DNA from: Nitrospirillum pindoramense
GTDB taxonomy: Bacteria > Pseudomonadota > Alphaproteobacteria > Azospirillales > Azospirillaceae
DNA: 64,000 nt
Reading direction: 5' to 3'
Assembly (NCBI RefSeq): GCF_007827955.1
Contig: NZ_VITR01000009.1
Span: 186,001 to 250,000 of the forward strand
Below are positions 41,999 to 51,700 of the stretch, piece after piece. The notes below the pieces were generated by a model. That model was not told the DNA's origin and did not search any database. It saw nothing but the letters and a program-made list of their open reading frames with translations. Each line of letters starts with the position of its first letter. Positions within the stretch are counted from its first letter, which is position 1. The position numbers and the translations under genes were made by a program.

Positions 41999-43105
41999 AT
42001 GACGACCCTTACCGACCAGGAACGCGCGGTTTTAGCCGCCATCGAAGCCAACCCCTTCGCCAGCCAGCAAGAGATGGCGGACGCCTTGGGCCTGGCCCGC
42101 TCCACCATCGCCGCCCATGTCGTCAGCCTGACGCAGAAGGGCCTGCTGCTGGGCCGGGGCTATATCCTGCCGGCGGGCCGCCGCGTGGTATGCCTGGGTG
42201 GCGCCGTGCTGGATCGCAAGTACCAGGCGCTGGCCACCCTGGTTCCCGCCACCTCCAACCCCGTGACCGGGGTGCGCAGCCCCGGCGGCGTCGCCCGCAA
42301 CGTGGCGGAGAACCTGGCCCGCCTGGCCGTGCCCACCGCCCTGGTTTCCATCGTGGGGGAGGATGAGGCCGGCCGCGAAATCCTGGGCCATCTGCGGGGC
42401 CTCGGCGTGGATGTCAGCCAGGCGGTGACCACTGGCGAGGCCCCCACCGCCGAATACGCCGCCATTCTGGGGCCGGACGGCGACCTGGCCCTGGCCGCCG
42501 CCGACATGCGCATATTCGACCTGTTCACACCGACCCTGCTGGACCGCGCCTGGGCGCATCTGGCGGCGGCCAGCTGGGTCTTCGCCGACTGCAACCTGCC
42601 GGCCGAAACACTGGCGGCCCTGGCCAGGCGGCGACAGGGCGCGCGCTTCAACCTCGCCATCGACGCCGTCTCCATCCCCAAGCTGGCGCGCCTGCCCCGT
42701 AACCTGGCGGGCATCGACCTGCTGTTCATGAACCTGGATGAGGCCAACGCCCTGCTGGGCAGCCACCATGCCGGCCCTGAAGGCGCCGTGGCGGCGGCCC
42801 TGGCGCTGCGGGCGCGGGGTACCGGCGGCACGGTCGTCACGCTGGGGGCGATGGGCACGGCCATCGCCAGCGATGGCGTCGCCGCCCATATCCCGGCCGT
42901 TCCCGCCCAGCCCCTGGACACCACCGGCGCCGGCGACGCCATGATCGCCGGCACCCTCTCCCGACTGGTGGCCGGCGACGATCTGACCGCCGCCGCCAGG
43001 ATGGGCGCCCTGGTGGGCGCGCTGACCACCGAAAGCGCCGCCAGCGTCCACCCCGGCCTGTCACCGCACCTGCTTGACGCCTACCTGCACCGCCTGACGA
43101 TTTGA
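41999..43105 (+). CDS. psuK: Pseudouridine kinase, PfkB family with N-terminal winged helix
   Basis: 368 residues. Residues 1-60 are a winged helix (TDQERAVLAAIEANPFASQQ, ADALGLARSTIAAHVVSLTQ, GRGYIL), as in the HTH-bearing PsuK group. A PfkB kinase follows: GGVARNVAENLARL, FMNLDEANALLG, and the ATP/anion motif DTTGAGDAMIAGTL containing the catalytic Asp. It phosphorylates pseudouridine to its 5'-phosphate. The call is decided by psuG, which starts nine bases downstream. The winged helix may let the enzyme regulate its own operon, or it may be a leftover. No strong ribosome binding site is visible at the ATG. Confidence 0.9.
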   Translation: MTTLTDQERAVLAAIEANPFASQQEMADALGLARSTIAAHVVSLTQKGLLLGRGYILPAGRRVVCLGGAVLDRKYQALATLVPATSNPVTGVRSPGGVARNVAENLARLAVPTALVSIVGEDEAGREILGHLRGLGVDVSQAVTTGEAPTAEYAAILGPDGDLALAAADMRIFDLFTPTLLDRAWAHLAAASWVFADCNLPAETLAALARRRQGARFNLAIDAVSIPKLARLPRNLAGIDLLFMNLDEANALLGSHHAGPEGAVAAALALRARGTGGTVVTLGAMGTAIASDGVAAHIPAVPAQPLDTTGAGDAMIAGTLSRLVAGDDLTAAARMGALVGALTTESAASVHPGLSPHLLDAYLHRLTI

Positions 43106-43113
43106 GGTCCCCG

Positions 43114-44028
43114 ATGTCTCTTCTGAAACCCGTCCTCAGCCCCGAGGTCGCCGACGCGCTGGCCGCCGGCCGGCCGGTGGTGGCGCTGGAATCCACCATC
43201 ATCACCCATGGCATGCCCTACCCCGCCAACCTGGAAACGGCGCTGGCGGTGGAGGATGTGGTGCGCGCCAACGGCGCCGTACCCGCGACCATCGCCGTGG
43301 TTCGGGGCGTGGCCCGCGCCGGCCTGACGGCGGAGGAGCTTGAGGATTTGGCCCAGGCCAAGGGGGTCGTGAAGGCGTCCAGCCGGGATCTCGCCGCCGT
43401 CATGGTGCGGCGGGGCAGCGCCGGCACCACCGTGTCCGCCACCATGCGCCTCGCCGACCTGGCCGGCATCCCCCTGTTCGCCACCGGTGGCGTGGGGGGC
43501 GTACACCGGGGGGCGGAGGCCACCTTCGACATCTCCGCCGACCTGACGGAGCTGGGCCGCACGCCCACCACCGTGGTCTGCGCCGGGGTGAAGTCCATCC
43601 TGGACATCCCCAAGACGCTGGAGTTCCTGGAAACCCAGCGCGTGCCCGTCATCGCCTATGGCAGCGACGACTTCCCCGCCTTCTTCACCCGCAGCAGCGG
43701 CCATAAGGCCGACCATCGCCTGGACAGCGCCGAGGAGATCGCCGCCGCCATGCGCCTGCATCGCGATCTGGGCTGCGGCACCGGCATCCTGATCGCCAAC
43801 CCCATTCCCGAAGCCGACGCCCTGGACCCCGCCTTCATCGACGGCACCATCGCGGACGCGGTGGCGGAGGCCGACTCCCGGGGCATCAGCCGCAAGGACC
43901 TGACGCCCTTCCTGCTGGCCCGCATCAACGAGCTGTCGGGCGGTCGCAGCCTGACGGCCAACATCGCCCTGGTGAAGAACAACGCCGCCCTGGCCGCCCG
44001 CATCGCCGTGGCCTACGCCGCCGGCTGA
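43114..44028 (+). CDS. psuG: Pseudouridine-5'-phosphate glycosidase
   Basis: 304 residues; splits pseudouridine 5'-phosphate into uracil and ribose 5-phosphate, breaking a C-C glycosidic bond. Family motifs are clear: VVALESTIITHGMPYPANLE, GVVKASSRDLAAVM, GSAGTTVSATMRLA, LFATGGVGGVHRGAE, SSDLTEL-type text (here ISADLTELGRTP), VVCAGVKSILDIPKTLEFLE and VPVIAYG. TGAGG upstream serves as ribosome binding site for the ATG at 43114. Forms an operon with psuK. Together they salvage uracil and ribose from RNA turnover or the environment. Confidence 0.95.
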   Translation: MSLLKPVLSPEVADALAAGRPVVALESTIITHGMPYPANLETALAVEDVVRANGAVPATIAVVRGVARAGLTAEELEDLAQAKGVVKASSRDLAAVMVRRGSAGTTVSATMRLADLAGIPLFATGGVGGVHRGAEATFDISADLTELGRTPTTVVCAGVKSILDIPKTLEFLETQRVPVIAYGSDDFPAFFTRSSGHKADHRLDSAEEIAAAMRLHRDLGCGTGILIANPIPEADALDPAFIDGTIADAVAEADSRGISRKDLTPFLLARINELSGGRSLTANIALVKNNAALAARIAVAYAAG

Positions 44029-44100
44029 GGCCGGCTTGACAGCGGGACGGTCGCCGACGGACCTTCATGGCGAATGGTCTGATCAGCCAAAAGGAAAGCC

Positions 44101-44595
44101 ATGCGCCGTCCCCTGTTGCCGCAGCCCCAGGTGCCGCAGCGCATGCGGGCCGTGCTCCAGCGCCGGGCGGACTGGCTGCCGTCCGTGCGGCGCGTTGCGC
44201 TCTATGGCCTGGCGCTGGCCGCCGGTACCATGGCGCTGCAATGGCTGGATTATCAGCGTCTGGCCCGCGCCCATTCCGACGACATCACCCTGTTCCTGAT
44301 CGCGGCCGGCTTCCTCGCCCTGGGTGTCGCGGTGGGCGTTCGGCTCATGCGCCCCGCCCCGCCGCTGCCGGTCGAGGGCAACGTCCAGGCCCAGGCCGGG
44401 CTGGGCATCAGCACGCGCGAGATGGCCGTGTTGCGTGAGCTGGCCGCCGGACGGTCCAACAAGGAGATCGCGCTGGTGCTGGACATCTCGCCCAACACGG
44501 TGAAGACGCACCTGGCCCGGCTGTTCGAGAAGCTGGGCGCCCAGCGCCGCACCGACGCCGTCAACCGCGCCCGCGAGCTGGGCCTGGTGCCCTGA
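44101..44595 (+). CDS. Membrane-anchored LuxR-type regulator
   Basis: 164 residues. Two hydrophobic helices (ALYGLALAAGTMALQWL and ITLFLIAAGFLALGVAVGV, about 33-85) tether a C-terminal LuxR HTH (ISTREMAVLRELAAGRSNKE then VKTHLARLFEKLGAQRRTDA). No receiver domain. AAGGAAAG precedes the ATG. The next gene is a DUF4199 membrane protein 104 bases on, an arrangement seen in several proteobacteria, suggesting the two work as a pair. It probably senses membrane or envelope state; target unknown. Confidence 0.85.
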   Translation: MRRPLLPQPQVPQRMRAVLQRRADWLPSVRRVALYGLALAAGTMALQWLDYQRLARAHSDDITLFLIAAGFLALGVAVGVRLMRPAPPLPVEGNVQAQAGLGISTREMAVLRELAAGRSNKEIALVLDISPNTVKTHLARLFEKLGAQRRTDAVNRARELGLVP

Positions 44596-44699
44596 ACAAT
44601 GGGTGATTCCAGCCAAATCACCCGTTCGGGCGATTGCCCGCGGCCGGATTTGCGGGGCACTGAGGGGCACGGATAACACGGAACCAAAGGGGCGTTCGC

Positions 44700-45251
44700 A
44701 TGCTGCGCAAAATCCTGACCTACGGCTTGGCCGCCGGCCTCATTTCCGGCTTGGCCATGGCGGTGCTGACCACGGTCCCACACGGCCACCTGCCCATGGC
44801 CGTCGAAATGGCCCTGGGCTATGCCACCATGCTGGTGGGGCTCAGCACCATTTTCCTGGCGGTGAAGCGCCACCGCGATACCACATTGGGCGGCGTCATC
44901 CGTTTCTGGCCGGCCCTGTTCCTGGGCCTGGGCATCAGCGTCGTCGGCGGGGTGATCTACGCCCTGGCGTGGGAAGTGACGCAGGCCCTGCACCACATGG
45001 ATTATGTCAACGACTACGCCCAGGCGATGATCAGCCAGCAGAAGGCCAAGGGCGCCTCGGACGAGGCCCTGGCCGCCCTGACGGCGGAGATGGACAAGAT
45101 GAAGGCGAAGTACGCCAACCCCTTCTATCGGCTGTCCATGACCTTTAACGAGATCTTCCCCGTCGGCGTGCTGGTGTCGCTGGTCTCCGCCGGCCTGCTG
45201 CGCGACAGCCGCTTCTGGCCCGCCCGCCGCGTGCCGGCCGCCCTGGCCTGA
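44700..45251 (+). CDS. DUF4199 membrane protein
   Basis: 183 residues with four predicted membrane helices: ILTYGLAAGLISGLAMAVLT, MALGYATMLVGLSTIFLAV, FWPALFLGLGISVVGGVIYA and FPVGVLVSLVSAGLL. A soluble, charged loop (DYAQAMISQQKAKG through KMKAKYANPFYR) lies between helices three and four. Matches the DUF4199 pattern (MVGLSTIFLAVKRHRD). Function unknown; pairing with the upstream membrane LuxR regulator is the best clue. Its stop abuts the convergent cupin gene with no gap. Confidence 0.85.
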   Translation: MLRKILTYGLAAGLISGLAMAVLTTVPHGHLPMAVEMALGYATMLVGLSTIFLAVKRHRDTTLGGVIRFWPALFLGLGISVVGGVIYALAWEVTQALHHMDYVNDYAQAMISQQKAKGASDEALAALTAEMDKMKAKYANPFYRLSMTFNEIFPVGVLVSLVSAGLLRDSRFWPARRVPAALA

Positions 45252-45929
45252 TCAGAAAGCGCAGACGTCGGGTTGCAGCAACGGCCCGGCCTTCAGCCAG
45301 ACGCGGGCCCCCTGCCCGCCGGTATGGACCACCAGGTCCTGGCCGGCGGGCAAGCGCAGCCAGGATTGGGCGCCGAACGCCTCGTCCCCTTCGGCGAAGC
45401 CACCGGAGAGGACCAGCAACTCAAGGCCCTGCGGGTTACTCAGGCGCACATCCGCGTCTGGCACCCAATCCTCCAGCCGCACCTCCTCATGCCCATCGGC
45501 GAACAGGCGCAGGGCCCGCTCGACGCCAGGGCAGGCGGGCAGCGCCTCCCCCTCCCCCGGCTGGCGCACGACGCGCTCGGCATCCGTCGCCCGGAACTGC
45601 CACAGCTTCACGAAGATGACGCAGCCGGGCGCGGAACCCGGGGCGTGGCCGCTGCCGGGCGGATTGCGGACATAGGTGCCGGCGGGGAAATCACCCGTCT
45701 CATCCTGGAACACGCCCTCCAGCACCAGGAACTCCTCCCCGCCTGGATGGCGATGGGTGGGGAAGCGGCTGCCGGCGGCATAGCGGACGATGGAGGTGGC
45801 GCGCGCCTTCTCATCCCCGATACGCGACAGCATGCGGCGGTCCACACCGGGGGATGGGCTGGGCACCCACTCCATGCCACCGGCATGCACCACCGTGCGC
45901 ACCGTCAGGTCATCGTTCAGCCGCATCAT
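45252..45929 (-). CDS. Double-cupin protein of the ChrR type
   Basis: 225 residues made of two cupin folds. The first has the metal motif THRHPGGEEFLVLEGVFQDE and PAGTYVRNPPGSGHAP; the second (ELLVLSGGFAEGD, SWLRLPAG) has lost the His ligands. It is like the C-terminal cupin of ChrR anti-sigma factors but lacks the N-terminal zinc-binding part, and no ECF sigma gene is adjacent. Enzymatic cupins such as acetylacetone or quercetin dioxygenases are alternatives. AGGAAGGGGAAA precedes the two adjacent ATGs at 45929 and 45926. Confidence 0.85.
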   Translation of the reverse strand: MMRLNDDLTVRTVVHAGGMEWVPSPSPGVDRRMLSRIGDEKARATSIVRYAAGSRFPTHRHPGGEEFLVLEGVFQDETGDFPAGTYVRNPPGSGHAPGSAPGCVIFVKLWQFRATDAERVVRQPGEGEALPACPGVERALRLFADGHEEVRLEDWVPDADVRLSNPQGLELLVLSGGFAEGDEAFGAQSWLRLPAGQDLVVHTGGQGARVWLKAGPLLQPDVCAF

Positions 45930-46014
45930 GGCATTTCCCCTTCCTCAACAGGCGGAGCCGCGCGGCCCCGCCCGACATATGGGTGGGCAGAGCTTTCGCG
46001 GGAAGCCTGGCCGC

Positions 46015-48510
46015 TCAGGGCAAATCCATCCAGTCGCTTTCCCCGCCGATGGGATCGCCAGGCGGTACGTCCACCGCGCGGGAACGGTCGGCCAGCAGCT
46101 TGTCCGCCTGCTGCGGGTCCAGCAGCTGGCGGGCCAGGCTGAGGCCCCAGGCGCGCTCCTCCGCGTCCCCCCGTCCCCGGGCCAGCGCCTCGGCAACCTC
46201 ATGCACGCGCTGGTCCAGCAGGGCGGCCACCTCCGGCGTGGTGCCGGGGCGGCGGGCCACCTGGGCCATGGTGACGATGGCGCGATAGGCGACCCGGCGG
46301 CTGACGGCGTCGGTCTTGTCGGGCAGGACGGTGGACACCAGCCGCTCCAGCACCTCATTCACCCCCAGCGCCTGGGGATCGGCGGCGTGTTGCACCGCCA
46401 GCCGCGCCAGGCGGCTGGGCGCCAGCAGGGTGTTGAGGGTGACGGAGGCCGCGACGTCCGCCGCCACCAGCGGGTCGAACACCGGGCCGCCGGCGGTGGC
46501 GAACAGCTCGATATCGAACTGGCGGTTGTCGCTGCCGTTGCGCGCGGCGGACAGCAGGGGCAGCAGGCCGGCCGGCACGCGCAACTGATCGGCCGACAGG
46601 GTGGCGAGCAGGGCCGACAGGGCGGCACGCTGGGCATCGGCGGCCACGGGCACCGACGCCTCCCGCCCGTCGCCCTTCACCGCATAGGCGAAGGTGACGC
46701 CGCCCACCGACTTGGCGGCGGCGTTCACCTGATAGCGGTGCAACAGCCAGATGGGCACGAAGCGGCGGCGCAGCTCGGCCACCGCCTCCCCCGGCGCCAG
46801 CGCCCTCAGGCCGAACTGCTCGATGGCGGCGCGGCGCACGGCCATGAGGCGGGTCAGCTCCGCCACCGGGTCGGCACCGTCATCCCACAGGCCACCCCAG
46901 GGCTGGGCCGTGTCCGGCCGGCGGGCGTTGTCGTCCTGGACATAGCGCAGGCCGGCCGCCACCGCCGCCGCGGCCTTGGCGTCGGCCGCCGCCTGGTCGT
47001 CCTGGCCGGCCGGCGCGGTTCCGTACAGCCAATCCACCGTCGCCCTGTCCCAGGCGCCCACGCCGGTGCCATAGGCGTCCGACAGGTCGGGGTGGCCATC
47101 CACCAGGCCGATGCGCGGGGCGGGATAGTCCATGACCGAGGCGCGGCCCTGGGTGCTGGCGGCGAAGTTATGGGCGAAGCCCAGGGCGTGCCCCACCTCA
47201 TGCGCGCCCAATTGGCGCAAACGGGCCAGCGCCACCTGCACCGGATCGTTGGGCCCGCCGGTCCCGATCTTGTCCGCCCCCACCAGGCCCTGGAAGATCA
47301 GGATGTCCTGCCGCACCCGTTCGGAGCCTAAGACCACCATGCCCTTCACGATCTCCCCCGTGCGCGGGTCCACGATCTCCTGCCCGTAGGACCAGCCGCG
47401 GGTGGCGCGGTCCACCCAGTTGACGATGTTGTAGCGCACGTCCATGGGGTCCACGCCCTCGGGCAGCGGCTCCGCCTTGAAGGCATCGATGTAGCCGGCG
47501 GCCTCGAAGGCCTGCGCCCACCAGTTGATGCCCTGCAGCAGGGCGGTGCGCATCGGCTCCGGCACCGTGCGGTCCAGGTAGAAGACGATGGGTTTCTTGA
47601 CGCGGGAACGGGCGGCGGCCGGGTCCACCCTTTCCAGGCGGAAGCGGTTGGCCACGTCGTGCACCACGTCCTGGCCCAGGGGGCGGCCGTAATCCACCGC
47701 CTGGGTGGAGAAGCCGCCCATGCGGGGGTCGAAGGCGCGCGGGGTGAAGCCGGGGCCTGGCAGGCGCACGAAGCTGTGATGGACGGTGAAGCTGACCTGC
47801 CGGGCGTCGGGAGCAATGTTCTCCACCTCCGCCCCCGGATGATCGGAAGTGTAGGTCTGGATGGCGTCGACCTCCAGATTGTCGGGAAACAGCTTGAGCG
47901 AGGCGGGATCGGCGGCGCTCAAGCCCCCGTCCAGCCTGAAGCCCCGGCCCGCCCCCTGCGGCGCGCCGCCGGTGCCGATGGCGTCGCCCTCCTGCCCCAG
48001 CGACTTGGCGATGCCCAGCATGTCGGCGGTCAGGAACTTGGCGATGTCCACCGCCACCCGCCCGTCGGGCAATGCCACGGCATCCCCCATCCAGACGATG
48101 GAGGTGGCGAAGTCGGCACTGGGACCGGCGGCCGTGGGATTGCGGAAGCGCGGGTTCTCGAACTGAAGGGCGACCTTGGCGCCCACCAGGCGGAAGGCCA
48201 GCACCTGCGTCTGCCCGATGCGTCCCCGGTCCAGGAAGGTGGGGGCGGAGCCCAGGCCCGTGCGCAGCGCCGGCGTGTAGAGGTACCGCGCCATCACACC
48301 GTCGCTGCCCGGCGCCGGCAGGGTCAGGAAGATCTTGCCCTGGGTCTTGTCGACCCGGACCGGCATCAGGCCATCCTGGAGGGGAAGGCCCTGCAGGGCG
48401 GGCGGAGTTGCGGCGACAGGCGCGCCGGGTGCGGCGGATGCGATGGTCGTGACCAACGCCCCATTCGCGACCAGGGTCAGGGCCAGGACGGCCACCAGGG
48501 AAGTGCGCAA
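46015..48510 (-). CDS. Large exported zinc metalloprotease (DUF5117/DUF4953 type)
   Basis: About 831 residues. After a signal-like segment (LVAVLALTLVANGALVTTIA) come a beta-rich DUF5117-type domain (KTQGKIFLTLP, GRIGQTQVLAFRLVG, VSFTVHHSFVRLP) and a metzincin-like DUF4953 domain with zinc site GAHEVGHALGFAHNF (HExxHxxGxxH) near residues 433-447. The Met-turn may be ASVMDYPAPRI. A helical C-terminal part follows. Secreted or periplasmic protease; substrate unknown. The start is doubtful: a TTG at 48510 places the signal peptide at the N-terminus, while the frame is open to a TTG at 48570. No strong ribosome binding site exists for either. Confidence 0.87.
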   Translation of the reverse strand: MRTSLVAVLALTLVANGALVTTIASAAPGAPVAATPPALQGLPLQDGLMPVRVDKTQGKIFLTLPAPGSDGVMARYLYTPALRTGLGSAPTFLDRGRIGQTQVLAFRLVGAKVALQFENPRFRNPTAAGPSADFATSIVWMGDAVALPDGRVAVDIAKFLTADMLGIAKSLGQEGDAIGTGGAPQGAGRGFRLDGGLSAADPASLKLFPDNLEVDAIQTYTSDHPGAEVENIAPDARQVSFTVHHSFVRLPGPGFTPRAFDPRMGGFSTQAVDYGRPLGQDVVHDVANRFRLERVDPAAARSRVKKPIVFYLDRTVPEPMRTALLQGINWWAQAFEAAGYIDAFKAEPLPEGVDPMDVRYNIVNWVDRATRGWSYGQEIVDPRTGEIVKGMVVLGSERVRQDILIFQGLVGADKIGTGGPNDPVQVALARLRQLGAHEVGHALGFAHNFAASTQGRASVMDYPAPRIGLVDGHPDLSDAYGTGVGAWDRATVDWLYGTAPAGQDDQAAADAKAAAAVAAGLRYVQDDNARRPDTAQPWGGLWDDGADPVAELTRLMAVRRAAIEQFGLRALAPGEAVAELRRRFVPIWLLHRYQVNAAAKSVGGVTFAYAVKGDGREASVPVAADAQRAALSALLATLSADQLRVPAGLLPLLSAARNGSDNRQFDIELFATAGGPVFDPLVAADVAASVTLNTLLAPSRLARLAVQHAADPQALGVNEVLERLVSTVLPDKTDAVSRRVAYRAIVTMAQVARRPGTTPEVAALLDQRVHEVAEALARGRGDAEERAWGLSLARQLLDPQQADKLLADRSRAVDVPPGDPIGGESDWMDLP

Positions 48511-48711
48511 CGGATGCCCCCATGTTCCTTTGTTGGGCGAACGATGGGTCAAAACCCCGGTGCGGCACAAGGCCCGACGAGAGCAAGATATTGAAAAGCC
48601 ACCTGAGATCCGCTGAAAATTCCCGATGCCCTGACCAGAAGATAGCGTGCCGGTAGCAAGCGGCGGGTGTTAAGACACGCCCCGCATGTTATGGTCCCAT
48701 GCATTGTGTGA

Positions 48712-51700
48712 ATGATGGGCGGCAGTATCTTGAGCGTGGCGCGGATAGGCGGTTCCCTCATACGCGGCATCCGGTTGTGCGGTATCGCGCTGCTGATGGC
48801 CGGGGCCGGTCTTTACCCTCATGCCTGGGCCGCCGGGATGGAGCGGTGGTCAGGCCTAGCGGAAACGGTGTTCCAGAATTATGGCCGGGACCAGGGGCTG
48901 CCCCACCCGGTGCCCACCGCCCTTGTGCAGGATCATGACGGCTTCATCTGGGTGGGGACGCAAAGCGGCCTGGCCCGCTGGGACGGATACCGCTTCAAGA
49001 GCTACACCGCCGACCTGGCCGTGGCTGGCAGCCTGCCCAGCGACTTCGTCAAAAGCCTGTTCGTCGACCCCGACGGCCACCTGTGGGTGGGCACCAACAG
49101 CCTGGCGCTATACGACGCCGCCGGCGACAGGTTCGAAACCATACCCCTAGGCCCCATCGCCGGCCGGCCGGACATCGGCGCCATCACCGGCGACGGCGAT
49201 CACGGCCTGTGGATCGGAACCGAGGACGGTTTGCGCCACCTGGACATCGCCAGCAGGGCGGTGACCGCCCTGCGCGCCGGCGCGCCGCAGGTGGGCGATC
49301 TGCCAGCTGGCCGGGTGCAGGCGGTGCTGCGCGACGGCGCCGGCGGCCTGTGGGTGGGCACGGCCCGGGGTTTGGCCTATCGGGCCCCGGACGGTGCCAC
49401 TTTCACGGCGGTGCCGCTGCCCCAGGCCACGAGCGCCGACACGCAGCCAACGAACGTCTCGGTCCTGTTCCAGGATGGTGACGGGCGCATCTGGATCGGG
49501 ACCATCCGCCAAGGCTTGTTCGTCATCGACACGCCGGGCGCGTCCCCGCACGCGGTGAATCCCGGCGCCACCGACCTGATGGGCTGGATCTCCGCCATCT
49601 GCGCCGCGGGTCCCGATGAGATTTGGGTAGGTCTGCGCAACCGCAGCATCGTCGTCATCGACACCCGCACGGGCGCGATGCGGCCCATCCGCCATGACCG
49701 CACCCAGCCCAACAGCCTGGCCCATGACGACATCTGGGCGCTGATGCGCGACAGCGCGGGGTCGCTGTGGGTGGGCGGCACAGGCGGCCTCAGCTACCAC
49801 CCCCATGACAGCGGCCTGATCGCCACCGTGTTCGGCGGCAGCCGGCCCGGAGGCCTGAGCGCCAGCGACGTGTTCGCCGTGATGGCGGCCCGCGACGGCC
49901 ACGTCTGGCTGGGGTATTTCGATGGCGGCGTCGATGTGATCGACCCACTGGCCGGGCGGGTGGCGGCGCTGCGCCCCGATCCCGGGCGGCCGGAGGACGC
50001 GCTGCCCCCCGACATCGTCTATTCCATGACCCAGGATGAGGCGGGCCGCGTGTACATCGCCACGCGGCGCGGTGTTTACCGCGCCGATGCGGCGGCATTG
50101 GCCGTGCGCCGCGTCACCCTTTCGGGCCGCGATCCCGCCGCTCCGACCGAAACCATTGTCATCCACCAGGGCATGCTGTGGGTGGGCGGCGAAGAGGATG
50201 GGCTCCACAGCTATTCCATGGACGGTCCCGGCGGCACGCCGGGGCGCCCGGTCTTCGGTGGAGCCCCCCACGATCAGGAGCAACTGTCCGATCGCACCAT
50301 CCGTGCCCTGCTTACCGTCGGCGATCATGAACTGTGGATCGGCACCCGGAACGGACTGAACCACTTCGACCTGGCCACCGGCAAGGTCGAACACATAGCC
50401 CCTGCCCCGGAAGACCCCCAGGGCCTGCCCGACCCTTATATCTCCAGCCTGCTTATCGACCGCCAGGGGCGCCTGTGGGTGGGCACCTTCGGCGGCGGCC
50501 TGGCGCTGATGACCGGACGCGACGCGAACGGCAAGCCGCGCTTCCGCCACTTCGGCATCGCCCAGGGCATGCCCCACCCCAATGTGTGCAGCCTGCAGAT
50601 GGATGGGGAGGGCGTCATCTGGGCCGGCACCGACGACGGCCTGGCGCGCATCGACCCGCAAACCCTGGAAATCCGGGCGGTGCGCCGGGCTGATGGGTCC
50701 GCCCTGGTGGACTATTTCGTGGGCGCCAGCGCCGCCACCCCGGCCGGTGAGGCGCTGTTCGGCTCCAAGGGCGGGCTGACCGTGGTGCGTCCCGGCACCC
50801 TGCCCGCCTGGCGCTTCGCGGCCCCCGTGGTCATCACCGACCTGCGGGTGGGCGGCCAAGCCTATCCCGTGGGGCGGCTGAAGAAGGATGCGCCCCTGGT
50901 CCTGACCCCCGAGACGGACAGCCTGGCGGTGGAGTTCGCCGCCCTGGACTACACGTCACCGGGCCGGAACCTCTACGCCTACCAGCTGGAGGGCTATGAT
51001 TCCGGGTGGATCAAGGCCGACGTGACCCGCCGCCTGGCGCTGTATTCCAACCTGCCGCCGGGCAACTACACCCTGCGGCTGCGGGGCAGCAACCGCGACG
51101 GCCTGTGGACGGAACGGGACATGGCCCTGCCGCTGCGCGTGACGCCGGCCTGGTACCAGCGCCTATGGGTGCGGCTGCTGGCCGCGGGGCTACTGGTTTT
51201 GGCGGTGGTGGTGGTGGTGCGGTGGCGCACCCGTTACCTGCGGCGGCGGCAGGCGGAACTGGAACACCAGATCGCGGACCGCACCGCCGACTTGCGCGCC
51301 GCCAATGACCGCCTGCTGCACCTGGCCACCACCGACCCGCTGACCGGCTGTGCCAACCGCCGCCACTTCATGGAACGTGCGCAGGATATGGTGGCACTGG
51401 CCAATCGCCACGGCACGCCCCTGACGCTGGCCATCCTGGACCTGGACGACTTCAAGCGCGTGAACGACACCCACGGCCATCCCGGTGGCGACGCCGTGCT
51501 GGCCACCGCCGGCCGGATGATCGCCAGCCATGTGCGCGGCACCGACCTGGTGGGGCGCATCGGCGGGGAGGAATTCGCCGTGGTGATGCCACATACCGCG
51601 GCCCAGGGCGCCCGCCTGCTGGCCGACCGGGTGCGCCAGGCCATCGGCGACGACTGCGTTCCGATCGAGGGGGGCGCCGCCATCCGCATCACCGCCAGCC

